DNA from: an uncultured Eudoraea sp.
GTDB taxonomy: Bacteria > Bacteroidota > Bacteroidia > Flavobacteriales > Flavobacteriaceae
Reading direction: 5' to 3'
NCBI RefSeq assembly: GCF_947490415.1
Contig: NZ_CANLGX010000004.1
Location: 486,512 to 550,511 of the forward strand
Length of the DNA stretch: 64,000 nucleotides
Both the position numbers and the translations under genes were made by a program. The notes beneath the pieces were generated by a model. The model did not search any database, was not told where the DNA came from, and saw nothing but the letters and a program-made list of their open reading frames with translations. Shown in pieces: positions 50,066 through 59,693 of the stretch (the first letter of the stretch is position 1; each line of letters starts with the position of its first letter).

Positions 50066-52309
50066 GTGATTTTTAAAAAGATAAACCCTCCCCTTTTGAG
50101 GTATGCTCTGATCGTAATGGTCATGCTTATAACGATGGCCACAATTTTTGTGCTGAGTATTTATTTTGGCGCCTGGGGAGAACTTCCAGACAAGAAATCA
50201 TTAGCAGAATTTCAACACCCAAGAGCTTCAGAAGTATACACCGCAGATAGTGTTCTGATTGGAAAGTATTACCTCAATGACAGACAACCCATATCGTATA
50301 AAAATATTCCAAAGCATTTAATAAATGCGCTTATAGCCATTGAAGATGAACGTTTTTATGATCATTCGGGAATAGATTACAGAAGTTTATTCCGTGTTGC
50401 CTTGAAAACGGTTTTATTGCAAAATAAAGCCTCAGGCGGTGGCAGCACAATTAGCCAGCAGTTAGCTAAAAATCTTTATCCCAGAACAAGAACGGGAACG
50501 TTCTATTTGACCATTGATAAAATTAAAGAAATGATTGTTGCTTCCAGACTTGAAGCAATTTATAGTAAGGAAGAGGTTTTACAGCAATATTTAAACACAG
50601 TTTCATTTGGTGACAATACTTTTGGTATAGAAAGTGCTGCCTTAAAATTCTTTGGTAAAAGCGCCCATTCACTAAATATTGAGGAAGCGGCTGTTCTCAT
50701 AGGAATGCTTAAAGCCACCTACACTTATAATCCAAGAGTTTTTCCTAAAAATAGTCTCCTAAGAAGAAACCTGGTATTGAGTGCCATGGCAGACCAGGGC
50801 TTTATTAAAACAGAAGAAAAAGATAGCCTGGTATCTCTGCCGTTGATAATAAATTATAAGAATTTTGACCATAATCAGGGATTGGCTCCATATTTTAGAG
50901 AAGAAGTTCGAAAGCAAATCCTCAACTGGTGTAAAACGCAAAATGAACAGGGAAATTCTTATAATATTTATACCTCAGGGCTTAAAATATATACTACTCT
51001 CGATTATAAAATGCAGGTCTTGGCAGAAGAGGCTATGAAAACTCATATGAAAGCACTTCAAAAAAGTTTTGAGAAGAGTTATGGTAATTCTGCCCCTTGG
51101 CTCACTAATAAAGAATTAATTCTTAAAACGGTGAAGAAATCAATAGCTTATAAAAATCTTATAGAAAAGGGGTTGAATGAGGAACAAGCCCTTGATACCT
51201 TAAGACAGAAGAAATTAATGACTCTTACTTCATGGGAAGGAGAAAAAGAACTCGAAAAAAGTTCTATAGACAGCGTTAAGCATTACATGAAATTTCTAAA
51301 CACCGGTTCTATTTCAATAGATCCTGGTACTGGGGCTGTAAAGACCTGGATAGGTGGAATTGATTATAAAGTTTTTAAGTATGATCATATTTCTCAGAGC
51401 AGAAGACAGGTAGGGTCTACATTTAAACCCATAGTATATACTGCAGCATTGGAAAATGGAATTGCGCCATGCACTTATTTTTCTGCAGAAGAAGTTGTAT
51501 ATAAAAACATGGAGGGCTGGTCCCCATCCAATTCGGGGAACAAAGATGAGCCCTTTATGAATTATTCCATGAAACAGGCATTGAGTAATTCAGTAAATAC
51601 TGTGGCCGTAAAAGTGTTGGAAAAAACAGGAATACCGAATGTGCTGGAACAGGCTAAAAAAATGGGAATTACGGCAGATTTACCAAGTTTACCATCATTA
51701 GCACTTGGTGCAGGTGAAATAGGTGTAGAAGAAATGGCAGGGGCATATGCCAGTTATGTAAATAACGGGAAAGCTGTTAAACCCATTTTGATAAGTAGCA
51801 TACATAATTACAAAGATTCCATACTTGATACTTTTGTGCCAACAGTTTCTTCCGTTCAAGCATTTAGTGAAGAAAACCGGCAGATTATGCTGGAATTTAT
51901 GAAAGCTACCATAAACGAAGGAACAGGAGCCCGAATACGCAATACTTACGGTTTAAAAAATGATATTGCAGGCAAGACCGGAACAACCCAGAATAATAAA
52001 GATGCCTGGTTTGTTGCCCTTACTCCTAAAATAATTCATGTTACATGGGTGGGTTTAGACAATCACGAAATTGGTTTCAAAAACACTTCGCTTGGTCAGG
52101 GGGCCAGTGCGGCATTACCCATTTTTGCTCTTTGGATGCAAAAATTAAATAGTGATACATCCTATAATTACATAACCAGGGCAAAGTTTATTAAACCGGA
52201 TGCTGCGGTTATTTCAATGCTTGATTGCGAACCTTTAAAACGAGATGGTTTCTTTAAAAGACTTTTTAAAAATCCCAAAAAGAAGAAAACCAAAAATTTC
52301 AAGCAGTAA
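50066..52309 (+). CDS. Penicillin-binding protein 1A-type transglycosylase/transpeptidase
   Basis: A 747-residue bifunctional peptidoglycan synthase. A membrane anchor near the start (ALIVMVMLITMATIFVLSIYF) precedes the GT51 domain (EDERFYDHSGIDYRSLFR and GGSTISQQLAKNLYPR) and the transpeptidase domain with active Ser in RRQVGSTFKPIVYTAAL, SN motif in ALSNSVNTVAV and KTG in AGKTGTTQNNK. It starts at GTG 50066, with no ATG close by. It stands alone, divergent from the nuclease gene. Confidence 0.93.
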   Translation: MIFKKINPPLLRYALIVMVMLITMATIFVLSIYFGAWGELPDKKSLAEFQHPRASEVYTADSVLIGKYYLNDRQPISYKNIPKHLINALIAIEDERFYDHSGIDYRSLFRVALKTVLLQNKASGGGSTISQQLAKNLYPRTRTGTFYLTIDKIKEMIVASRLEAIYSKEEVLQQYLNTVSFGDNTFGIESAALKFFGKSAHSLNIEEAAVLIGMLKATYTYNPRVFPKNSLLRRNLVLSAMADQGFIKTEEKDSLVSLPLIINYKNFDHNQGLAPYFREEVRKQILNWCKTQNEQGNSYNIYTSGLKIYTTLDYKMQVLAEEAMKTHMKALQKSFEKSYGNSAPWLTNKELILKTVKKSIAYKNLIEKGLNEEQALDTLRQKKLMTLTSWEGEKELEKSSIDSVKHYMKFLNTGSISIDPGTGAVKTWIGGIDYKVFKYDHISQSRRQVGSTFKPIVYTAALENGIAPCTYFSAEEVVYKNMEGWSPSNSGNKDEPFMNYSMKQALSNSVNTVAVKVLEKTGIPNVLEQAKKMGITADLPSLPSLALGAGEIGVEEMAGAYASYVNNGKAVKPILISSIHNYKDSILDTFVPTVSSVQAFSEENRQIMLEFMKATINEGTGARIRNTYGLKNDIAGKTGTTQNNKDAWFVALTPKIIHVTWVGLDNHEIGFKNTSLGQGASAALPIFALWMQKLNSDTSYNYITRAKFIKPDAAVISMLDCEPLKRDGFFKRLFKNPKKKKTKNFKQ

Positions 52310-52569
52310 AATTAGCGTCACAGATATAAATCATAGAAAATCAAAATTTGATACTATTTTGACAGAATATAACTGTAATTTTATGCTTCTATACCACATT
52401 AAAATATCATTACTAATCTATAAACAACTAAACGAAATTCCAGGGAATATGTCGTTCACAATGCAACTCAGGTCGTTTACAGAAATGGCATTGTCCACAA
52501 AATAAAAACGAAGATCTTTGTTATCCTATTTTCTATTAAAAACGATTTTTAAAATTGTCTAGACTTTTT

Positions 52570-54822
52570 ATGATGTCTAATCTATATTTAAGAGTGAAAA
52601 CGTTTATTTTTTTAACCTTATTTTTTACTTCAATTACCTTTTACGGACAAAGTAATATTAAATCCTCTATTTACTACGGTCAGAATGAAACCAGGTCTTT
52701 TATTGTTAAAAAAATCGATAAGACTATTGTCCCCGATGGGGTTTTGGACGAACCCATATGGGAAACAGCGAATAGCGCCAATAATTTTTGGGAATATTTT
52801 CCTTTAGATTCCATTCAGGCCAGGCAACAGACGGATATTAAAATGCTTTATGATGATAAAAACCTTTATATAGGAATTACGGTTTATGCTTTGGGTAAGG
52901 ATTATGCTATTCAATCGTTGAAAAGAGATTACCGAGCCGGAAACAGTGATAACATTAGCTTACTTTTTGACACCTTTAGTGATGGTACAAACGCCTTTTT
53001 ATTTGGTATTAACCCTTATGGGGTGCGTAGAGAGGGCCTTGTTTCCGGAGGAGGCCAGGACCCCAGGAGTTTTACTACAACATGGGATGTAAAGTGGAAA
53101 GGAGATTCAAAGATTTATAACAGCTGGTATACTTCAGAAATGGTTATTCCGCTCACTTCATTTAAGTTTAAAGAAGGGGAGACAAAATGGAAGTTTAACA
53201 GTTATCGATTTGACAGTCAATCTAACGAAACCAGTACATGGATAAATATTCCTCAAAACCAAAGAGTATTTGGTTTAGGCTTTATGGGCGACATGGTTTT
53301 TGAGAAACCACTCGGCAAATCGAGAACCCCAATGGCACTAATACCCTACATAAATGGAAGCATTCTCAAAGATTTTGAAGAAGGTAATACCACTAATAAG
53401 TTTAAGGTTGGAGGAGATGCCAAAATATCAATTGGGAATAGCATGAATCTGGATATTACCATAGATCCAGATTTTTCTCAGGTAGAAGTAGATGACCAGG
53501 TTACAAATCTTACTCGATTTGAAGTTTCACTACCGGAAAAAAGGCAATTCTTTATTGATAATAGTGACCTGTTTGGAAATTTTGGTGATTCCCGGGATGC
53601 AAATCCTTTTTTTTCAAGAAGGATAGGTATTGCAAAGGATACTGCAGATAACACCATTGAAAATACCATCATCGGTGGTGTACGATTAAGTGGGAAGCTA
53701 ACGAAAGACCTGCGGTTGGGTTTTCTTAATATCCAAACTTCTGCAGATGAAGAGAATGAAATACCCTCTAATAACAATATGATGCTGGCCCTGCAGCAGA
53801 AGGTTTTTGCAAGGTCAAACATTGGTCTATTCTTTATTAACAGGCAATCTATTAAAGACTACGATTTTGTTTTGCCGGAAGATAAATACAACCGGGTCCT
53901 AGGGCTCGATTACAATCTGATTTCACAGGATAATGTATGGAATGGGAAACTCTTTTTTCAGAAGTCATTTCAACCGGAGAGTGACGGTAAAGATTTAGCC
54001 ACTGGCGCCCGCCTGGAATACAACTCAAGAAATTACAAGTCTTCAGGGAAATTAGTATATATAGGCGAAGATTTCAGATCAGATTTGGGTTTTGTACGGC
54101 GCACGGATATTTTAAAAAGCTTTGTTCAATTTGAACGTGTATTTTGGCCAAGTAATAGTTTTATCCAAAATCATTCTTTCCAGTTCTTTCCTATATTTAT
54201 ATGGAGCCCAAGTATGGATTTTAAGAATACCGACAATGAATTCAGAGGTCAGTGGGAAGCCAGATTAAAGGATCAGTCCAGGTTCAACATCGAATTCTCG
54301 AATAAATATACTTTTTTGATTGATGAATTTGATCCAACAGATACAGATGGTGGTATACCATTACCAGGGAATCAGGGATACCACTACAACAGCGTTAAAG
54401 CAGAATATAACTCCGACCGCAGAAAAATTTTCTCTTATTCCGCTGAACCATCTATTGGTCGTTTTTTTAATGGTGACCGCTTTTCTATTCAAGGAGGAAT
54501 GACCTTACGCTTTCAACCAAAAGTATTTCTCTCTATGATAATGAGGTATGATAAAATTTCACTGCCAGATCCTTACCCCAGTGCAGACATCTGGCTGATA
54601 AGTCCAAAAATTGAAGTCACATTTAGCAAATCTATATTTTGGTCAACCTTAATTCAATATAGCAATCAGCGAGACAATTTTGGCATTAATTCCAGATTAC
54701 AATGGCGTTTTGCTCCACTTTCTGATCTTTTTCTTGTTTATAATGATAATTATTTTGTGGATGGTTTTGCACCAAAGACAAGATCTATTAATCTAAAAAT
54801 AACTTATTGGCTGAATATATAG
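52570..54822 (+). CDS. DUF5916/CBM9-like outer membrane protein
   Basis: A 750-residue exported protein. ATG 52570 (followed by a second ATG) opens the signal peptide MMSNLYLRVKTFIFLTLFFTSITFYGQ; an in-frame TTG upstream is less likely. The N-terminal part is a carbohydrate-binding module 9-like sandwich (IVPDGVLDEPIWETANSANNFWEYF…), and the rest is the DUF5916 region of barrel-type strands ending ARTRSINLKITYWLNI. DUF5916 proteins are large outer-membrane proteins, common in marine flavobacteria, whose function is not proven. Confidence 0.87.
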   Translation: MMSNLYLRVKTFIFLTLFFTSITFYGQSNIKSSIYYGQNETRSFIVKKIDKTIVPDGVLDEPIWETANSANNFWEYFPLDSIQARQQTDIKMLYDDKNLYIGITVYALGKDYAIQSLKRDYRAGNSDNISLLFDTFSDGTNAFLFGINPYGVRREGLVSGGGQDPRSFTTTWDVKWKGDSKIYNSWYTSEMVIPLTSFKFKEGETKWKFNSYRFDSQSNETSTWINIPQNQRVFGLGFMGDMVFEKPLGKSRTPMALIPYINGSILKDFEEGNTTNKFKVGGDAKISIGNSMNLDITIDPDFSQVEVDDQVTNLTRFEVSLPEKRQFFIDNSDLFGNFGDSRDANPFFSRRIGIAKDTADNTIENTIIGGVRLSGKLTKDLRLGFLNIQTSADEENEIPSNNNMMLALQQKVFARSNIGLFFINRQSIKDYDFVLPEDKYNRVLGLDYNLISQDNVWNGKLFFQKSFQPESDGKDLATGARLEYNSRNYKSSGKLVYIGEDFRSDLGFVRRTDILKSFVQFERVFWPSNSFIQNHSFQFFPIFIWSPSMDFKNTDNEFRGQWEARLKDQSRFNIEFSNKYTFLIDEFDPTDTDGGIPLPGNQGYHYNSVKAEYNSDRRKIFSYSAEPSIGRFFNGDRFSIQGGMTLRFQPKVFLSMIMRYDKISLPDPYPSADIWLISPKIEVTFSKSIFWSTLIQYSNQRDNFGINSRLQWRFAPLSDLFLVYNDNYFVDGFAPKTRSINLKITYWLNI

Positions 54823-54859
54823 GTTCATTTTTAGTGTGATTAGCCCCATCTAATTTCAT

Positions 54860-54867
54860 TATATTTG
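54860..54867 (+). promoter_or_regulatory. Promoter -7 element for the DUF819 gene
   Basis: TATATTTG matches TAnnTTTG, giving a leader of about 22 bases. No clear -33 TTG. Confidence 0.42.
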
Positions 54868-54895
54868 AAAGCTTTTCACCATTAAATAAGCTTCC

Positions 54896-56158
54896 ATGAA
54901 CCATTTACCAATAACTGAGGACACCGTAATTTTTGGTTTGTTATGTCTCTGTCTTGGATTTGTATTCTACACTTCTTCCATTAAAACCGGATTTTGGAAA
55001 AAATTCTATACAATTGTTCCAACTCTTTTAATGTGCTACTTACTGCCAGCAATATTAACCAGTTCGGGACTTATAACAGAAGAAAATTCAAAACTGTATT
55101 ATATTGCCAGCAGGTATTTACTACCAGCGGCATTGGTACTTATGACATTAAGTATTGATCTTCAAGCGATACTAAATCTCGGTTCCAAAGCACTTATTAT
55201 GTTCTTAACCGGAACTGCCGGTATTATTGTTGGTGGCCCGATTGCCATTTTAATAGTTTCCATCTTTTCTCCTGAAACGGTAGGCGGAAATGATTTTGAT
55301 GCGGTATGGAGAGGATTATCGACTATTGCGGGAAGCTGGATTGGCGGTGGGGCAAACCAGGCAGCCATGCTTGAAGTTTTTGCTTATAACCCCAAAAAAT
55401 TCGGGGACATGGTATTGATAGATATTGTTGTAGCCAATATTTGGATGGCCATAATCCTTCTGGGGATTGGAAAGTCTGACAGGATTGACAAGTGGTTAAA
55501 GGCGGATACATCTTCTATTGAAACCCTTAAAACAAAAGTTTCGGAATATACCGCAAAAATTACGCGGGTTACAACGCTTCACGACTATATAATTATGTTG
55601 AGTTTGGCATTTACTGCAGTTGGTATTGCTCATTTTAGCGGTTTCCATTTTTCAGAATTCTTACAAGATAATTTTGAAGTTATCCGGAATAAGCAAAAAG
55701 CCCTTTCTTCCCTGGGTTCAGAATTTTTGTGGATGGTTGTTTTTGCCACAACCATTGGTATAATTCTGTCCTTCACAAAGGCTAAAAACTATGAAGGAGC
55801 CGGTGCAAGTAAAATCGGGGGGTTATTTATCTATATCCTTGTGGCAACCATTGGGATGAAAATGGATTTAGGAAGCTTTTTAGACAAACCAGGTTTGATT
55901 GTAGTTGGTCTAATCTGGATTTCAATACATGCAGGGTTATTAATTCTTGTCGCTAAAATTATTAGGGCTCCTTACTTTTTCCTGGCTGTAGGTAGTCAGG
56001 CTAATGTAGGTGGAGCAGCATCTGCCCCTATCGTGGCAGCAGAGTTTCACCCTTCGCTCACCTCTGTAGGTATTTTGCTGGCTGTCTTGGGTTATGTTGT
56101 AGGTACTGCCGGTGCTTATATATGTGGTCTGCTAATGGAAATTGCTTCAAAAGTTTAA
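54896..56158 (+). CDS. DUF819 family membrane protein
   Basis: A 420-residue integral membrane protein with about 10 helices, including the repeated glycine-rich motifs GSWIGGGANQAAMLEV and SQANVGGAASAPIVAAEF in pseudo-symmetric positions. These match the DUF819 family, which looks like a secondary transporter with inverted repeats. The substrate is unknown. It is followed after 45 bases by the DUF4369 lipoprotein gene. Confidence 0.88.
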   Translation: MNHLPITEDTVIFGLLCLCLGFVFYTSSIKTGFWKKFYTIVPTLLMCYLLPAILTSSGLITEENSKLYYIASRYLLPAALVLMTLSIDLQAILNLGSKALIMFLTGTAGIIVGGPIAILIVSIFSPETVGGNDFDAVWRGLSTIAGSWIGGGANQAAMLEVFAYNPKKFGDMVLIDIVVANIWMAIILLGIGKSDRIDKWLKADTSSIETLKTKVSEYTAKITRVTTLHDYIIMLSLAFTAVGIAHFSGFHFSEFLQDNFEVIRNKQKALSSLGSEFLWMVVFATTIGIILSFTKAKNYEGAGASKIGGLFIYILVATIGMKMDLGSFLDKPGLIVVGLIWISIHAGLLILVAKIIRAPYFFLAVGSQANVGGAASAPIVAAEFHPSLTSVGILLAVLGYVVGTAGAYICGLLMEIASKV

Positions 56159-56203
56159 ATTTCCAATAAACTTTAATGATATTTGCGGCAGAAATAAAAT
56201 ACT

Positions 56204-56911
56204 ATGAGGAACGTAATAATTACTTTAATAAGCTTAGCCATATTAACCTCTTGCGGGACTAAGGATACCGAAAATACAATGACCGTTACCGGTAAGGTAA
56301 AAGGATTAAAAAAAGGCACGCTTTATCTTCAGCATATACCGGATACTTCTCTTGTAGTCATAGATTCTCTGAAGGTTGAAGGTGATGGTAACTTCACGTT
56401 TAAAACTGAACTGGACAGTCCTGAGATTTTTTATTTATACCTTAATAAAAAAGACAATAATGATGTAAATGACAGAATTACTTTTTTTGGTGAACCCGGT
56501 ACAATTACTATTAATACCAATTGGAATACATTCGATACCAAGGCTAAAATTGAAGGTTCTGAAAGCCATAAGAAACTTGAAGAATACAGGAAAGTCATGT
56601 CCCGTTTTAACACAACAAATCTGGAAATTATGAGGGCCGTCTATGACCCTGAGACCCCTAAAGATTCCTTAACTCAGGATTCCATTCAAAAAGCAAGTGA
56701 CAGGAACTTACGCAGGGGTTATCTCTTTGCTCTGAATTTTGCTCTTAATAACAAAGAATCTCATATTGCCCCATATATAGCCTTAAAAGAAGTTCCGGAC
56801 GCAAACAAAATTTACCTTGATTCTATTAATAATTCACTAAGTCCGGAAGTAGCCAATGGTAAATACGGCAGGGCCCTTCAAGAATATCTGGAAGAGGAAA
56901 AAAATAAATAA
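56204..56911 (+). CDS. DUF4369 lipoprotein
   Basis: A 235-residue exported lipoprotein: signal MRNVIITLISLAILTSC (Cys17). The DUF4369 domain (VTGKVKGLKKGTLYLQHIPDTSLVVIDSLKVEGDGNFTFKTEL) is usually the N-terminal half of a thioredoxin-like protein in this phylum. Here the expected C-terminal thioredoxin domain is missing; the remainder is helical and charged. It is therefore a stand-alone DUF4369 protein, perhaps binding a partner in the periplasm. Confidence 0.85.
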   Translation: MRNVIITLISLAILTSCGTKDTENTMTVTGKVKGLKKGTLYLQHIPDTSLVVIDSLKVEGDGNFTFKTELDSPEIFYLYLNKKDNNDVNDRITFFGEPGTITINTNWNTFDTKAKIEGSESHKKLEEYRKVMSRFNTTNLEIMRAVYDPETPKDSLTQDSIQKASDRNLRRGYLFALNFALNNKESHIAPYIALKEVPDANKIYLDSINNSLSPEVANGKYGRALQEYLEEEKNK

Positions 56912-56927
56912 TACAAGAGGTAAAGAC

Positions 56928-57197
56928 TTACGGTAATTTATTAAGTTTATCTACCAGCGCTCTGGCTTTTTCTTCCAGTTCCTTGCGTACGTTCTTTAAG
57001 TGTTCCTTTTTATTGTCCACACCTTTTATATTTACTTTTGAAATTAAATCGTCAAAAGTAGCTATCGCACCATCAATAATCTCTGAACCTTCTTTAGAAC
57101 CTGGTTTGTCATTGGAAGCCTCAACAATATAAACCGCTTCAATAATATCTCCTAATACGTAATTTATATCTTTTTTTAATTCTCTAATATTTGCCAT
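56928..57197 (-). CDS. Conserved small helical protein
   Basis: An 89-residue soluble protein (MANIRELKKDINYVLGDIIEAVYIVEASNDKPGSK…KHLKNVRKELEEKARALVDKLNKLP), helical with a coiled-coil-like end. Flavobacteria carry similar small proteins, but no function is known to me. It lies upstream of the manA gene on the other side of a short gap and may be part of its transcript. Confidence 0.65.
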   Translation of the reverse strand: MANIRELKKDINYVLGDIIEAVYIVEASNDKPGSKEGSEIIDGAIATFDDLISKVNIKGVDNKKEHLKNVRKELEEKARALVDKLNKLP

Positions 57198-57228
57198 CGC
57201 TCAAAATTTTGTGTAAAAGTACACTTTT

Positions 57229-58197
57229 TCAAATAGTAATTTCCAGAAGTTTGGCTCGTTCAGAATTCAAAAGAATATGGCTGGTAATAGCCGGTACTAA
57301 AACGGTCTCCCCTTTTTTAATTGAGATCGATCCAAAATCGTTAGCTATTTTGACATCCCCATCAAGACACATGTATATGGTAAAGGAATCCCGATCAGAA
57401 ACATCTAACTTGATATTTTTATTTAAACTGATGAAGTTAGTTTTAAAATAAGGGCAATTAACCATTGGGTTAGAAACGTTTTCTTCCTGCCCATAGCCAA
57501 CTTTAAAGTCGTCTTGCTTGACGTAACTAATTGCGTCAATCGACAATTCTGTATGTAATTCCCTTAGATTTCCCTGAGCATCTTTTCGATTATAATCATA
57601 CACCCTATAAGTTTGGTCAGAAGTTTGTTGTATTTCTGCTATTAATACCCCTGCCCCTATTGCGTGTATTTTACCGGCACCTATAAAATAAGCGTCACCT
57701 TCTTTTACATTTTCATAATTTAATAAGTCCGTTAAAGTGTCATTCTTCAGACTTTCAACATAAGTTTCCTTAGAAATATCTTCTTTAAACCCAATGATTA
57801 GCTCGGCATCTTTATCGGCATCCATTATATACCACATTTCGGTTTTACCAAAAGAATTATGACGTTTTCTTGCAAGTTCATCATTAGGATGCAACTGAAT
57901 GGAAAGATCTTTTTGAGCATCAATGAATTTAATCAGGATTGGGAACTCTTTTCCAAAACGTTCCAAAACACTTTTTCCAAGTATCTCTTCAGGAAACCGA
58001 TTAATTAAATCCGTCAGTGCAGTTCCTTTAAAAGACCCATTGGCAACAATCGAAACATCTCCCGTTACTCCGGATAATTCCCAGCTTTCTCCAATAAGAT
58101 CACTTTTCAATTCTTTACCTAATAATGTACCTAATTTTGTACCTCCCCAAAGACGTTCTTTAAGTATGGGATAAAATTTTAATGGATATAAATTCAT
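57229..58197 (-). CDS. manA: Mannose-6-phosphate isomerase, class I
   Basis: A 322-residue zinc-dependent isomerase interconverting fructose-6-phosphate and mannose-6-phosphate. Zn ligands are in QLHPNDELA (Gln, His), KTEMWYIM (Glu) and GAGKIHAIGAG (His). It is shorter than E. coli ManA (about 390), as usual for Bacteroidota class I forms. The gene overlaps the bcp stop by 4 bases and is last in the idi-queD-bcp-manA unit. Confidence 0.94.
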   Translation of the reverse strand: MNLYPLKFYPILKERLWGGTKLGTLLGKELKSDLIGESWELSGVTGDVSIVANGSFKGTALTDLINRFPEEILGKSVLERFGKEFPILIKFIDAQKDLSIQLHPNDELARKRHNSFGKTEMWYIMDADKDAELIIGFKEDISKETYVESLKNDTLTDLLNYENVKEGDAYFIGAGKIHAIGAGVLIAEIQQTSDQTYRVYDYNRKDAQGNLRELHTELSIDAISYVKQDDFKVGYGQEENVSNPMVNCPYFKTNFISLNKNIKLDVSDRDSFTIYMCLDGDVKIANDFGSISIKKGETVLVPAITSHILLNSERAKLLEITI

Positions 58198-58655
58198 TTC
58201 GATTTCAATTGCTTAAGTGCATCTAACGCCTTTTTCATGTGTTGAGAAGCATTAACACTATTAAAGACCATCAGTATCACACCTTCCTTGCTTACCACAT
58301 AAGTTTCCCTGCCCGGAAGTAAATTGAACAACTTACTCTCAACTTTAAACAAAGTACGTACTTTCTTCTGTTTATCGGCCAAAAGTTTAAATGGTAAGTG
58401 ATATTTCGAAGCAAATCTACGATGTGTATTCTCAGAATCGGAACTTATGCCAATGACAAGCGCTCCAAGTTCGGTGAACTCCTCATAACTGTCTCTGAAA
58501 GAACATACTTCTAATGTACAACCAGGAGTGTTATCTTTTGGGTAAAAGAAAATTACAAAGGGTTTCTTGCCTACTATATCATTGCTATTAAATAACTTGC
58601 CATCCTGATCAGGTAGCGCAAATTGCGGTATGAGTTGCCCAACTTTCAGACCCAT
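58194..58655 (-). CDS. bcp: Peroxiredoxin, BCP family
   Basis: A 153-residue thiol peroxidase. The peroxidatic Cys46 and Cys51 form the C-x4-C pair in TPGCTLEVCSFRD, as in atypical two-cysteine BCP enzymes. The Pro/Thr/Cys loop (YPKDNTPGC) is intact. It reduces H2O2 and lipid peroxides. It overlaps manA by 4 bases; queD ends 3 bases upstream. Confidence 0.95.
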   Translation of the reverse strand: MGLKVGQLIPQFALPDQDGKLFNSNDIVGKKPFVIFFYPKDNTPGCTLEVCSFRDSYEEFTELGALVIGISSDSENTHRRFASKYHLPFKLLADKQKKVRTLFKVESKLFNLLPGRETYVVSKEGVILMVFNSVNASQHMKKALDALKQLKSK

Positions 58656-58658
58656 GAC

Positions 58659-59066
58659 TTAGCCATTGTAGGTGACAAAATTACGAGGTGTTTCAAAAAG
58701 AATAACTTCCAGCTCCTTGTTTGAATCTATATGAGGCCTTAATTTATTGTAGATAAAAATAACTATATTCTCTGCAGTTGGATTTAATGTCCTAAACTCC
58801 GGGACTTCAACATTTAGATTCTTATGGTCCAAAGCTTCTTCTATCTCAGACTTGATCAAATCTTTCAGAATTTTCATATCTATGACAAAACCGGTCTCAG
58901 GATCAATTTCCCCGGTCACACTAACTACTAATTCATAGTTATGTCCATGAAAATTGGGGTTATTACATTTGCCAAAAACTGCATTATTCTTATTATCATC
59001 CCAATCTTTACGGTACAAGCGGTGTGCAGCATTAAAATGGGCCTTACGGCTGACTTTTACTTTCAT
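58659..59066 (-). CDS. queD: 6-carboxy-tetrahydropterin synthase family
   Basis: A 135-residue PTPS-fold enzyme. The zinc His residues are His15 (HRL), His40 and His42 (HGHNYE), and the catalytic Cys34 lies in GKCNNPN; a conserved DHKNLN holds the acidic-His pair and ETPRN the pterin Glu. It makes 6-carboxy-tetrahydropterin for queuosine, though other PTPS variants are possible. Overlap with idi of 4 bases. Confidence 0.88.
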   Translation of the reverse strand: MKVKVSRKAHFNAAHRLYRKDWDDNKNNAVFGKCNNPNFHGHNYELVVSVTGEIDPETGFVIDMKILKDLIKSEIEEALDHKNLNVEVPEFRTLNPTAENIVIFIYNKLRPHIDSNKELEVILFETPRNFVTYNG

Positions 59067-59605
59067 ATTACCTGATGGTTTTTAACAAGATGATCGTAAA
59101 ACTTTTCAAATATTATTTTGAACCAAACCGTATATTCATCAGGGTTGTCCGAAATATCTTTTTTAATCTTTGTGGGACTCATCCATTTCCAATCTGCCAC
59201 TTCGTCCTTATTTATAACTGGTGGGTCTTCATAATATCCAATCATAACATGGTCAAGCTCGTGTTCCGTTAAACCATTGTCAAAAGGAGCTTTATAAATA
59301 AACCAGAAAAGTTCTTTTAAATCTGCTTTAAAACCCATTTCCTCCTGTAGCCTCCTTTTACCTGCTTCTAAGCTGGTCTCGCCTTGACGTTGATGACTAC
59401 AACAGGTATTGGTCCACAATGAGGGAGAATGATATTTATGCTGAGCCCTTTGTTGCAGCATAGTCTCGCCATTTTTGTTCATAATAAAAACCGAAAAAGC
59501 TCTATGCAGTACAGCCTTTTCATGGGCCTCCATTTTTGGCATTAAACCAATTTCTTCATCTAACTGATTTACGAGAATAACATTTTCCTCTTTTTTATTT
59601 CCCAT
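59063..59605 (-). CDS. idi: Isopentenyl-diphosphate delta-isomerase, type 1
   Basis: A 180-residue Nudix-fold isomerase. The catalytic Cys is in TNTCCSHQ (Cys68/Cys69), the metal site includes His71 and the Nudix Glu pair in RRLQEEMGF (Glu88, Glu89); HELDHVMIGYY is conserved. It interconverts IPP and DMAPP, feeding isoprenoid and carotenoid synthesis, the latter encoded at 5.8-8.5 kb. First gene of the idi-queD-bcp-manA unit. A TACTTTTG element at 59610-59617 would give a nearly leaderless start. Confidence 0.95.
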   Translation of the reverse strand: MGNKKEENVILVNQLDEEIGLMPKMEAHEKAVLHRAFSVFIMNKNGETMLQQRAQHKYHSPSLWTNTCCSHQRQGETSLEAGKRRLQEEMGFKADLKELFWFIYKAPFDNGLTEHELDHVMIGYYEDPPVINKDEVADWKWMSPTKIKKDISDNPDEYTVWFKIIFEKFYDHLVKNHQVI

Positions 59606-59693
59606 CTTACAAAAGTAGCACCTTTATGCAATATTCTGGGGTAAGAGTATCGAAAAAAATTGATTAAGTGAAGTAACTAAATATGAGATGATT

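Noticed and set aside
52310..52569. Possible small gene between the PBP1A gene and the DUF5916 gene
   Set aside because: The only frames overlap the PBP tail or are 18 residues long, with no start context or composition supporting coding.
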